A stretch of DNA of 57,227 nucleotides from JAKAGZ01 sp964412105 (GTDB taxonomy: Bacteria > Bacteroidota > Ignavibacteria > Ignavibacteriales > Ignavibacteriaceae): NCBI GenBank assembly GCA_964412105.1, contig CAYPNM010000019.1, positions 1-57,227 on the forward strand, given 5' to 3'. The notes below the pieces were generated by a model that made no database searches, had not been told where the DNA came from, and worked only from the letters and a program-made list of their open reading frames with translations. Positions 16,492-23,699 of the stretch are shown here, one piece after another. Position 1 is the stretch's first letter, and every line of letters starts with the position of its first letter. The position numbers and the translations under genes were made by a program.

Positions 16492-17094
16492 ATGATTACA
16501 ACAATTATATTTGATTTATCAGAAGTGTTAATATCCGGACTGATCGGAGTTGAAAAAGAACTTGCTCCTCTGGTTAATTTGTCTGATGATAAATTACTAA
16601 AAGGATTATGGACAGATTCTTTCAAGGAATTAATGAAAGGAAAGATATCAGAGGATGAATATCTGGACGATATATTCGAAAGAAATAACTGGGAAGCAGA
16701 TAAGGAATTATTTAAGGAGATAATAAGAAAAAATTTCCATAATGAAGTTGAAGGGATGATTGGTTTGATAGCAAAGCTAAATAAAAATTATAAGCTTATA
16801 CTGCTTTCAGATCATGCTAAAGAATGGATAGAATATATAGACAAAATTCATCCCTTTTTAAGCTTATTTGATAAAAAATACTTTTCTTTTCAAACCGGCG
16901 AAATAAAAAGAGAAAAACGAGTATTCGACTTGCTACTATCTGAGAACAATCTTTCGGCTTCAGATTGTCTTTTTATAGATGATAGTTTAACGAACATTCA
17001 TGTGGCTGAAAAGATAGGATTAAATGTTATTCGATTTGAAAGTGTTCAACAATTAAAAAAATCTATTATCGGATTTTTATATGTTTCTAATTAA
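16492..17094 (+). CDS. HAD-superfamily hydrolase (subfamily IA)
   Basis: A small cytosolic phosphatase-like protein of 200 residues. Motif I is IIFDLSEVLI with the nucleophile Asp8; the second Asp of the usual DxD is replaced by Ser, a variation seen in YihX-like HAD-IA members. Motif II is the Ser of LLSDHAK, motif III the Lys in GEIKREK, and motif IV FIDDSLTNI. A helical cap lies between motifs I and II. YihX itself is an alpha-glucose-1-phosphatase, but the substrate here cannot be read from sequence. It follows proS by 71 bp and ends at a large double hairpin. Confidence 0.8.
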   Translation: MITTIIFDLSEVLISGLIGVEKELAPLVNLSDDKLLKGLWTDSFKELMKGKISEDEYLDDIFERNNWEADKELFKEIIRKNFHNEVEGMIGLIAKLNKNYKLILLSDHAKEWIEYIDKIHPFLSLFDKKYFSFQTGEIKREKRVFDLLLSENNLSASDCLFIDDSLTNIHVAEKIGLNVIRFESVQQLKKSIIGFLYVSN

Positions 17095-17144
17095 ACCAAG
17101 TGTCCCCGGTATAGAAAATACTACCGGGGAGCTCAACTTGGTTT
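17093..17144. terminator. Nested double-stem bidirectional terminator
   Basis: The inner stem is CCCCGGTA (17104-17111) with TACCGGGG (17122-17129). The outer stem is AAACCAAG (17093-17100) with CTTGGTTT (17137-17144). Both are perfect 8-bp pairings separated by small internal loops. It lies between two convergent genes and starts inside the HAD stop codon, so it probably terminates both transcripts. Confidence 0.8.
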
Positions 17145-17151
17145 GAATTAT

Positions 17152-19137
17152 TTATTCTTCTACTTTTGCTCTCATTGCGTCCTTATACATATAAACGCAA
17201 ATTCCAATAAACATTACAAGCGAGAGTAATTCAGCAGAATGAGATTCCGCCCATACAGCGTTGTACCAGTTTATTCCGGAATATCTAAGGAATGCGCTTA
17301 CCACACCCATTAAGGCACCACCGGCAATAAAGCCGGAAGCAATCAGTGTGCCGCGTTCTTTTCTGGCAGTATTAACCTTTTCATTTTTGCTTCTCGTAGA
17401 AACAAAGTGAGCGATTAATCCACCTACGAGCAGAGGGGTATTCAGTTCAAGTGGGATGTACATCCCAAGTGCAAAAGCCAATGCAGGAACTTTTAACATA
17501 GTTAAAACAAGAGCCATTAGTGCACCTGCAAGATAAAGCATCCACGGAGTAGGTTGGCTTGCCATCAAAGGTTGAATTATTGCAGCCATTGCATTTGCCT
17601 GAGGTGCTACTAGAGAACCTTCTCCTTTGAAGCCATATGTTTGATTTAAGATCAATATCACATAACCAACAGTAGCAGCAGAAACAAGAGTACCTAAAAA
17701 TTTCCATCTTTCCTGTTTGTAAGGTGAAGAACCAAGCCAGTAACCGATTTTCAAATCTGTAATAAATGAACCTGACATTGAAAGTGCTGTGCAGACAACA
17801 CCGCCGATCAGCAATGCTGCAATCATTCCAGATGTGCCTGAAAGTCCGATTGAAACTAGAATAACAGATGTAACTATTAATGTCATAAGCGTCATACCTG
17901 AAACCGGATTAACACCAACGATAGCAATTGCCGTCGCCGCTACGGTAGTGAACAGGAAAGATATGATCAATACAATTAACAGACCAACCAAGGCATAAAA
18001 GAAAGTATTAACTACTCCTATATAAAAGAAAACCAGTATCGCAATGCTAACTGCAATAATAGAAAGTGCGATTACTTTCATAGTGATATCTCGATGCCAT
18101 CTGAGTTTATCTTCAATAGTATTTTTGATACCAGCAATTTCTTTTACTGCAAGAGAAAATGCGGTCCCTATTAGTTTTGAAGAACGGATAATTCCTATAA
18201 TACCTGCCATTGCAATTCCGCCGATACCGATGTGACGAACATAGTTACTGAAGATTTCTTCAGCTGACATGTCATGAATGACCTTCGTAACATTTGTGCC
18301 AATGGGGGCTCCCAGACTATCACCTATATATGCAACAACCGGAATTAAAACGTACCAGGATACAAAGGAACCTGCACAAATAATGGCGGAGTATCTTAAT
18401 CCAATTATATAGCCGAGTCCTGTTACAGCGGCACCAATATTGATCTTAAATACCAGCTTTGTTTTATCAGCAAGTGTTTGTCCGAAAGGTAATACTCTTG
18501 TAGAAAAGACCTCGCTCCACCAGCCGAAAGTAGCAACGATAAAATCATAAAATCCACCAATAATTCCGCTTACTACTAACACCATTGCTTGTTTTCCGCC
18601 TTTTTCTCCTGCTACAAGAACCTCAGTAGTAGCAGTACCTTCAGGAAAAGGATATTTGCCATGTTGTTCCGAAACAAAGTATTTTCTGAATGGAATTAGA
18701 AAAAGAATCCCAAGAATTCCACCGAAAAGCGAAACAAGAAATATTTTGTAAAACTCTGCGTTGAGGTTTAAAATGTATAGTGCCGGTAGTGTAAATATTG
18801 CACCGGCCACTATTGAACCCGAAGTAGAACCGATTGATTGTATAATCACATTTTCACCAAGAGCACCTTTTCTTTTTGTAGCAGCGGATAATCCGACCGC
18901 AATTATTGCTATTGGTATTGCGGCTTCAAATACCTGTCCGATTTTTAATCCAAGGTAGGCTGCAGCTGCTGAAAAAAGAATTGCCATTAAAATTCCCCAG
19001 AGTACCGAATAATAACTAACCTCCGGAACAATTTTATCTGGAGGCATAACCGGTTTATACTCTTCACCTGGTTTTAATTCAGTATATGCGTTTGAGGGAA
19101 GTCCTTTTACCTGAATTTGTCCCTGATCTTCACTCAT
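17152..19137 (-). CDS. OPT-family oligopeptide transporter
   Basis: OPT proteins are secondary transporters that import oligopeptides, or metal chelates in the yellow-stripe branch, with protons. The 661-residue protein has a short hydrophilic N-terminus (ending PDKIVPEVSY), then a succession of about fourteen to sixteen hydrophobic helices rich in Gly and Ala, including segments such as AAYLGLKIGQVFEAAIP and the acidic loop KYPFPEGTATTEVL that is common in bacterial OPT members. The ATG has AAGGGA upstream. It is the second gene of an operon, 22 bp after an uncharacterised membrane protein gene. The substrate is unknown; pepT in the same window is compatible with peptide use. Confidence 0.9.
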   Translation of the reverse strand: MSEDQGQIQVKGLPSNAYTELKPGEEYKPVMPPDKIVPEVSYYSVLWGILMAILFSAAAAYLGLKIGQVFEAAIPIAIIAVGLSAATKRKGALGENVIIQSIGSTSGSIVAGAIFTLPALYILNLNAEFYKIFLVSLFGGILGILFLIPFRKYFVSEQHGKYPFPEGTATTEVLVAGEKGGKQAMVLVVSGIIGGFYDFIVATFGWWSEVFSTRVLPFGQTLADKTKLVFKINIGAAVTGLGYIIGLRYSAIICAGSFVSWYVLIPVVAYIGDSLGAPIGTNVTKVIHDMSAEEIFSNYVRHIGIGGIAMAGIIGIIRSSKLIGTAFSLAVKEIAGIKNTIEDKLRWHRDITMKVIALSIIAVSIAILVFFYIGVVNTFFYALVGLLIVLIISFLFTTVAATAIAIVGVNPVSGMTLMTLIVTSVILVSIGLSGTSGMIAALLIGGVVCTALSMSGSFITDLKIGYWLGSSPYKQERWKFLGTLVSAATVGYVILILNQTYGFKGEGSLVAPQANAMAAIIQPLMASQPTPWMLYLAGALMALVLTMLKVPALAFALGMYIPLELNTPLLVGGLIAHFVSTRSKNEKVNTARKERGTLIASGFIAGGALMGVVSAFLRYSGINWYNAVWAESHSAELLSLVMFIGICVYMYKDAMRAKVEE

Positions 19138-19159
19138 AAATTTTCCCTTTATTTAATGG

Positions 19160-19999
19160 TTAATTTTGATTTATCATTTTTGTTATGGGTTTGTTCTGAT
19201 CAATTTTGTTGTAATCAAGTTCTGAACCGAGTACACTGTGAGGAATAAGGAAGACTATTAATACCAGCACTGATGCACTAACAATCCACCATTTTGGCTT
19301 TGAAAATTTCTTTAATGCGAATGCTGCTATGAGCCATCCAATCAATGCAATTAGAGTTTTATTGTCAGTCAAATCTATTCCAAAGGGAATTCCTGTCCAG
19401 AATTCACCAAAGGCATAATATTGAGTGATTGGACCAAGTATCATTCCGCCAATAATCAGAAAAGCAATTGTCCACATAGTAAAAATTTTCAATCTGGGTT
19501 CTCTGTTGAATACTTCCAGTCCGGTTCTTGTTGAAAGAAGCATCGCCCCAAACATTAAAATGATGTGAGGAATAAGAATGTAAAGAGGAACTTCACCTTT
19601 AAACCTTATAACAACAAATTTTTGCTCGGTTGGAATTTCAAAACTTTTATTATCCTTTTGTAATATTATTCTATACTGGAGCTTACCTGCTGGCGGCTGT
19701 TTGGGAAGAGAAGCGTAGAGGATGCCATCATTATTGGTCATCGCAACCTTAGTAAACTCGTCATTGGTTTTGAATCTTTTCCATTCAAGTGATCCTGAAA
19801 AAGAAGCATCTTTTACATCAATTTTAATGATACAATCATCTGTGCTGTTATGACTGGTAAGAAGATGGTAATCAATTTGCTCGTTATCAATTAATATTTT
19901 TCCGGACAGCGGATATGTAGGCCCGGTGACTCTTTGATAGTAAGCGGAAAGCACTGTGATTACTATTGCGATAACCCAGAATAGTACAGATCGGCTCAT
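19160..19999 (-). CDS. Membrane protein of unknown function, co-transcribed with the OPT transporter
   Basis: I do not recognise a family. The 279 residues show an N-terminal hydrophobic segment (about 5-20), an extracytoplasmic domain rich in beta-strand pattern (about 25-130) and then four probable transmembrane helices (about 138-155, 175-195, 215-228 and 238-255), ending in a polar tail rich in Asn, Asp and Lys. It has no lipobox, Cys pairs or nucleotide motif. The OPT gene begins 22 bp after its stop, so both are on one transcript and this protein may assist or modulate the transporter. That link is inference from position only. Confidence 0.75.
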   Translation of the reverse strand: MSRSVLFWVIAIVITVLSAYYQRVTGPTYPLSGKILIDNEQIDYHLLTSHNSTDDCIIKIDVKDASFSGSLEWKRFKTNDEFTKVAMTNNDGILYASLPKQPPAGKLQYRIILQKDNKSFEIPTEQKFVVIRFKGEVPLYILIPHIILMFGAMLLSTRTGLEVFNREPRLKIFTMWTIAFLIIGGMILGPITQYYAFGEFWTGIPFGIDLTDNKTLIALIGWLIAAFALKKFSKPKWWIVSASVLVLIVFLIPHSVLGSELDYNKIDQNKPITKMINQN

Positions 20000-20030
20000 T
20001 GAATCCCCGTAATCTTGATTTTGTAATATC

Positions 20031-20062
20031 CAAAATTAAGAAGATTAGCTCAAACCACCCAA
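20031..20062 (-). promoter_or_regulatory. Bacteroidetes-type promoter for the OPT operon
   Basis: On the minus strand TTG (20062-20060) precedes TAATTTTG (20038-20031) by 21 nt. Transcription would begin near 20025, about 25 nt before the first ATG of the operon. The spacing is one base longer than in the other matches. Confidence 0.35.
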
Positions 20063-20117
20063 TTAAATGTTAAAAGTTGACTAAGAAATTTCGAAATCTT
20101 TTAATTAAGTTGTTAAT

Positions 20118-20792
20118 ATGAAAGGGAAGCTTTTCCTGGTTTCAACACCAATAGGCAATTATGAGGATATTACAATCCGCGCATTGAATATTTTAAAATC
20201 TGTGGATTTTATAATTTGTGAAGAGTTTAAAGAAGCTAGGCGGATGTTATCCTTTTACCAGATTGAAAAAGAATTATTTTCTCTGAATGAACACAATGAA
20301 AGGGAAGTAGTAAACGATATTTTATTAAAAATAGTAGATGGAAAAACAGCAGCCATTATTTCTGATTGTGGAACGCCACTATTTTCCGATCCCGGTCATT
20401 TGCTGGTTGATGTCTTAATCTCACAAAAAATTCAGATTGTCCCTGTTCCAGGAGCAAATTCTTTATTGCCTGCATTAACAGGATCAGGTTTGAATATTGA
20501 AAAATTCTATTATTATGGATGGCTATCTGCAAATAAAGATAAAAGAAGACAGCAGCTTTTAAAAATTAAAAGAATTAAAGAGGTAATTGTAATTTTGGAT
20601 ACCCCCTATCGGTTGCGACAATTGCTGACAGATGTAGTAAAAATATTGGGGAAAAACCTACATGCTGTGATTGCTTTCCAACTAACAATGGAAGGGGAAA
20701 GATTTTATCGAGGAACCACTGCCGATTTATTGCAAATTGCTCACACCCAAAAGCTTAGAGGGGAATTTGTGTTAATAATAGAAAATAGATAA
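20118..20792 (+). CDS. rsmI: RsmI-like 16S rRNA 2'-O-methyltransferase (short form)
   Basis: RsmI methylates the ribose of C1402 in 16S rRNA using SAM. It belongs to the tetrapyrrole methylase fold. The opening LFLVSTPIGNYEDITIRAL, the motif SDCGTPLFSDPG near residue 93-104 and VPVPGANSLLPAL near 111-123 are diagnostic. The protein has 224 residues against about 286 in E. coli and lacks the C-terminal helix-turn-helix part. A Cys replaces the usual Ala in SDAGTP. Short RsmI-like proteins occur in related phyla, so this may be the normal form there, but a paralogue with another target cannot be ruled out. It converges on rlmD with no gap. Confidence 0.8.
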   Translation: MKGKLFLVSTPIGNYEDITIRALNILKSVDFIICEEFKEARRMLSFYQIEKELFSLNEHNEREVVNDILLKIVDGKTAAIISDCGTPLFSDPGHLLVDVLISQKIQIVPVPGANSLLPALTGSGLNIEKFYYYGWLSANKDKRRQQLLKIKRIKEVIVILDTPYRLRQLLTDVVKILGKNLHAVIAFQLTMEGERFYRGTTADLLQIAHTQKLRGEFVLIIENR

Positions 20793-22244
20793 TTACTCTC
20801 TAATCAATAAGGCAACGTTCTCAATATGATATGTATGCGGAAACATATCAACTGGTTTTATCTTAATTAACTTATAACCGGCCTCTGTAAATAATTTTAT
20901 ATCTCTTACTTGCGTAGTAGGTTTGCAGCTTATATATACAATTTTTTTCGGTTTCAGATTTATAACATCATTAACGGCATTTTTGTGCATACCGTTGCGT
21001 GGAGGATCAAGAATTATTAAATGGGGTTTAGAAAGTTTTTTTTCTTCAACAAATGGTAAAAATGATTTGTAGAGATCAGATGTTATAAAATGAACGTTAT
21101 TTATATTGTTTAATTTTGCATTTTCTTCTGCATCGCTTATAGCTGATTCAACAGATTCGAAGGCGTAAACTTCTTTACAGTAGTTAGAAATAAAAATTGA
21201 GATAGTACCTGCTCCGGAATAAAGATCATAAACAATTTCATCTCCGTTCATCTCTGCGAAATTAAGTGCAGTCTGGTAAAGTTTTTCTGCCTGAAGTGTA
21301 TTTGTCTGAAAAAAAGAATTTGCGCTTATTCTAAATTTATACTTGCCAATAACATCGTAAATAAAGCCAGATCCATAAAGCAATTTTTCATAATCACCGG
21401 TTGCTACGGAAGCTTTTTTTAGATTAATATTATTAACTATTGTTGTTATTTGCGGTATTTCTGATAATAGCATTTCCTTATAATTTTGAAGCAATTCGCC
21501 ATTTTCTGAAGAAGTTACAAGGTCTACCATTAAATCATCGGAATGACGAGATTGTTTTACTACCAGATTTCTTAAAAATCCTTCGTGTGTCTTTGTGGAA
21601 TAGATAGAAACATTCCTTTCTTTGAAGAAATTTCGTGAAAAATTTAAAATCTTATTGCTTTCTTCAGATTGCAGGAAGCATTCATCTATATCCAGAACTT
21701 TATCGAATACACGAGGAATATGGAGTCCAAGCGCAAAATCCTTTTCAATTTCTTTTTCTGAAATTATCTCTTCGTTTGTAAGCCATCTTTTTTCAGCGAA
21801 TGAGAATTCCATTTTATTGCGGTAGAAAAATACCTTTTCAGAGGGAATTATCTCTTCAATTATAAAGTCCTTAAATCCGCTCATCTTTTCGAAGATTTCT
21901 TCTATCTGTTGCTGCTTAAATTTTGTCTGGGTCGTGTAATCGAGGTCTTGCTGCTTGCATCCCCCACAGGTTCCAAAGAATTTACACCGGGCATTAATTC
22001 TGAGTTCAGAAGGTTTGATTATTTCTTCAATGCTCGCTTTAGCATAAGATTTTTTAATTTTAGTCAGGCTAGCTTTGACAACATCGCCCGGATACGAACC
22101 ATCCACAAAAACAACATACTTATTTTTTGATTCATCAATTGATTCCGGTACGATGCTCCCTTTATCGACTTTTGCAACTCCTCTTCCTTCAAAAGCATAT
22201 TTTTCAATTTCAAGCTCTACTATTTCGCCCTTTTTTACGTTCAC
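20793..22244 (-). CDS. RlmD-type 23S rRNA (uracil-C5)-methyltransferase
   Basis: This TrmA/RumA-family enzyme makes 5-methyluridine in RNA from SAM. It has an N-terminal TRAM domain (about 1-70), an iron-sulfur cluster with Cys87, Cys93, Cys96 and Cys189 as probable ligands (CKFFGTCGGCKQQ, DECFLQ), a SAM-binding domain with LYSGAGTISI, the DPPRNGMH motif and the catalytic Cys440 in ISCKPTTQVRD. At 483 residues it is complete. RlmD (U1939) and RlmCD-type specificities are not separable by eye. It starts 2 bp after the stop of an upstream methyltransferase gene, so both form one operon. Confidence 0.9.
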   Translation of the reverse strand: MNVKKGEIVELEIEKYAFEGRGVAKVDKGSIVPESIDESKNKYVVFVDGSYPGDVVKASLTKIKKSYAKASIEEIIKPSELRINARCKFFGTCGGCKQQDLDYTTQTKFKQQQIEEIFEKMSGFKDFIIEEIIPSEKVFFYRNKMEFSFAEKRWLTNEEIISEKEIEKDFALGLHIPRVFDKVLDIDECFLQSEESNKILNFSRNFFKERNVSIYSTKTHEGFLRNLVVKQSRHSDDLMVDLVTSSENGELLQNYKEMLLSEIPQITTIVNNINLKKASVATGDYEKLLYGSGFIYDVIGKYKFRISANSFFQTNTLQAEKLYQTALNFAEMNGDEIVYDLYSGAGTISIFISNYCKEVYAFESVESAISDAEENAKLNNINNVHFITSDLYKSFLPFVEEKKLSKPHLIILDPPRNGMHKNAVNDVINLKPKKIVYISCKPTTQVRDIKLFTEAGYKLIKIKPVDMFPHTYHIENVALLIRE

Positions 22245-22246
22245 CG

Positions 22247-22960
22247 CTAGACCTTTTTCATTATCAGGATTTTAAAACCCATATATTTATCTGCGCCTAA
22301 ATTCAAATATAGATTTGATTCGTGGCTCACCTTTTTCAGGAATTTTTTGTGATATGCTTTTTCCTGCTCTGAAAGTTTATCCACATTTTTATTGAGCAGC
22401 TGCTGGCTGGTTTGATAAAAATCCCGCAAGCTTGATGAAAAATCATCTTCATATAAAATTTCAAAATTTCTTTCTGTATAGTAATCACTTGCTTTATTAT
22501 TTAATAACGGTGAGATATCGGAAGCCTGCCAGAGTTTCTGGACGAATATCGGGCAATCTTTTTCCAGTTGGACAATTTCACCGACAGCTAAGAATCCGCC
22601 GGGCTTTAAAATTCTTATTATTTCTTTTATAATTTTATTTCTTCGTGAGTTAGAAATAGAAGCTTGGGCATAAATGATATCGAACTTATTGCTAAAAAAA
22701 TCTGTGTTATCAAATGTCATTAATCTAACGGATATCTCTTTAAAATCCTTAAGATAAAATCTTGCTGTTAAAAGCGTTTCTTCTGCCTCTACTATTTGTA
22801 TTACATCGTCCGCTTTGTTTTGAAGAAATAATTTTGATATTTCTTCGGAACCCCCCCCCATAACCAATACAGATTTCCCTTCTATCCCGTATTTATTGGC
22901 AAAAGTTGAAAATTGGTAAACCGAGCCGGGAAGATATATTTCACTGTAGTTTTGAGACAT
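22247..22960 (-). CDS. Class I SAM-dependent methyltransferase with a G9 tract
   Basis: A cytosolic methyltransferase of 237 residues and unknown substrate. Motif I is SVLVMGGGSEEISKLF at about 30-45, the acidic cofactor residue follows in VEAEET, and later motifs IIYAQASIS and ILKPGGFLAVGE are those of Rossmann-fold methyltransferases. The three glycines 35-37 of motif I are encoded by a run of nine G (nine C at 22851-22859 on the plus strand), so slippage would truncate the protein. It lies 2 bp upstream of the rRNA methyltransferase gene and is probably co-transcribed with it. The C-terminal third is helical and charged. Confidence 0.75.
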   Translation of the reverse strand: MSQNYSEIYLPGSVYQFSTFANKYGIEGKSVLVMGGGSEEISKLFLQNKADDVIQIVEAEETLLTARFYLKDFKEISVRLMTFDNTDFFSNKFDIIYAQASISNSRRNKIIKEIIRILKPGGFLAVGEIVQLEKDCPIFVQKLWQASDISPLLNNKASDYYTERNFEILYEDDFSSSLRDFYQTSQQLLNKNVDKLSEQEKAYHKKFLKKVSHESNLYLNLGADKYMGFKILIMKKV

Positions 22961-23086
22961 TTTAAGGATTTATTGAAGTACTAAATTGAATCATATCAGA
23001 GTGTAAAGTTAAATAAATCCCGGCCAAGATAATATTAGCTGTTGGGCACATCCAAGATGTTAGTAATTTTAACAATATACCGGAAT

Positions 23087-23263
23087 TTATTTTCGTCTTT
23101 TTTCTAATAACTTTTGGAGAGGGCACCAGTTTGTAAAGGAAGATTGCAGCAGGTTAAGTCCGACAAAGGCTGTAAATAAAAAGAAATAAGGTGTTACAAA
23201 ATAACCCAGAGCAAGGCTCAACAAAATAAAAAGTCCTGCAAATCTTCTTATTAATAATTGCAT
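23087..23263 (-). CDS. DUF2892/YgaP-like small transmembrane protein
   Basis: A 58-residue reading frame that starts at ATG 23263 and ends at TAA 23087. It contains RRFAGLFILLSLALGYFV and then TAFVGLNLLQSSFTNWCPLQ, the hallmark pattern of the YgaP-type transmembrane domain (DUF2892): two membrane segments joined by a short loop, followed by FxGxCPLxxLL-like residues with one Cys. In other bacteria this domain occurs alone or fused to rhodanese. It lies 63 bp after the PII-like gene, beyond a terminator-like hairpin, at the end of the efflux cluster. The function is unknown; the conserved Cys suggests thiol or sulfur chemistry at the membrane, which is inference. Confidence 0.8.
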   Translation of the reverse strand: MQLLIRRFAGLFILLSLALGYFVTPYFFLFTAFVGLNLLQSSFTNWCPLQKLLEKRRK

Positions 23264-23285
23264 GAAATCTAATTTTTAGAAGTTT

Positions 23286-23315
23286 AAAATAAATGCCCGA
23301 AATTAATTTCAGGCA
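23286..23315 (-). terminator. Intrinsic terminator after the PII-like gene
   Basis: As minus-strand RNA, TGCCTGAAAT (23315-23306) pairs with ATTTCGGGCA (23303-23294) through one G-U wobble and is followed by TTTATTTT. The wobble is allowed only in the minus-strand transcript (the plus strand has a C-A mismatch), which supports this orientation. Confidence 0.7.
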
Positions 23316-23326
23316 CATTTATATTA

Positions 23327-23629
23327 TTAACCAATAAACTTTTCAATATTTAGCTGGAAAGCATGAACGTGATTATTTTTATTTTCTAATTTACACTTAT
23401 TCACAGCGGCCAGTATTTCTTCAGCTTTGTTTTCATCACACATTGTAAAAAATAAATGTGAACTATCCAGTGAATGTTTGCTGGCAAACCAGTTATCACT
23501 TTCGTTTTCTTCAATTAAGCGGTAACCTTTCATTTCCGATTCACTGAATGCAGACACCTTTACATCCTGAAGAAGTTTCCTTGCCATATCTGAAAGTTCC
23601 TCAACGCACATAATTGCTATTAATTTCAT
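23327..23629 (-). CDS. PII-like small protein linked to RND efflux
   Basis: A 100-residue cytosolic protein starting MKLIAIMCVEELSD, with a beta-alpha-beta pattern (strand 2-7, helix 10-19, strand 33-38, strand 57-62, helix 66-79, strand 87-94) that fits the ferredoxin-like fold of PII and PII-like proteins. It lacks a clear T-loop and the PII Tyr site. Cys residues occur at 8, 64 and 79. PII-like or DUF3240-type genes often sit next to metal-efflux RND pumps, and this gene is 70 bp after the pump gene on the same strand. The leader contains two alternative hairpins. It could sense a ligand and tune the pump. The fold is inferred by eye, not by search. Confidence 0.6.
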   Translation of the reverse strand: MKLIAIMCVEELSDMARKLLQDVKVSAFSESEMKGYRLIEENESDNWFASKHSLDSSHLFFTMCDENKAEEILAAVNKCKLENKNNHVHAFQLNIEKFIG

Positions 23630-23639
23630 TTTTAATATT

Positions 23640-23692
23640 CCCGGTTTTTAATTTTCTTTATTGAAAGCCCGGCGCACAAAAAAACCGGGCTT
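23640..23692 (-). promoter_or_regulatory. Alternative hairpins in the leader of the PII-like gene
   Basis: Two mutually exclusive pairings exist in minus-strand RNA. AAGCCCGG (23692-23685) pairs with CCGGGCTT (23672-23665). Overlapping CCCGGTTTTT (23689-23680) pairs perfectly with AAAAACCGGG (23649-23640). The second pairing would cover GGGA, the only SD-like bases, 9 nt before the ATG at 23629. Confidence 0.5.
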
Positions 23693-23699
23693 ACATGAA

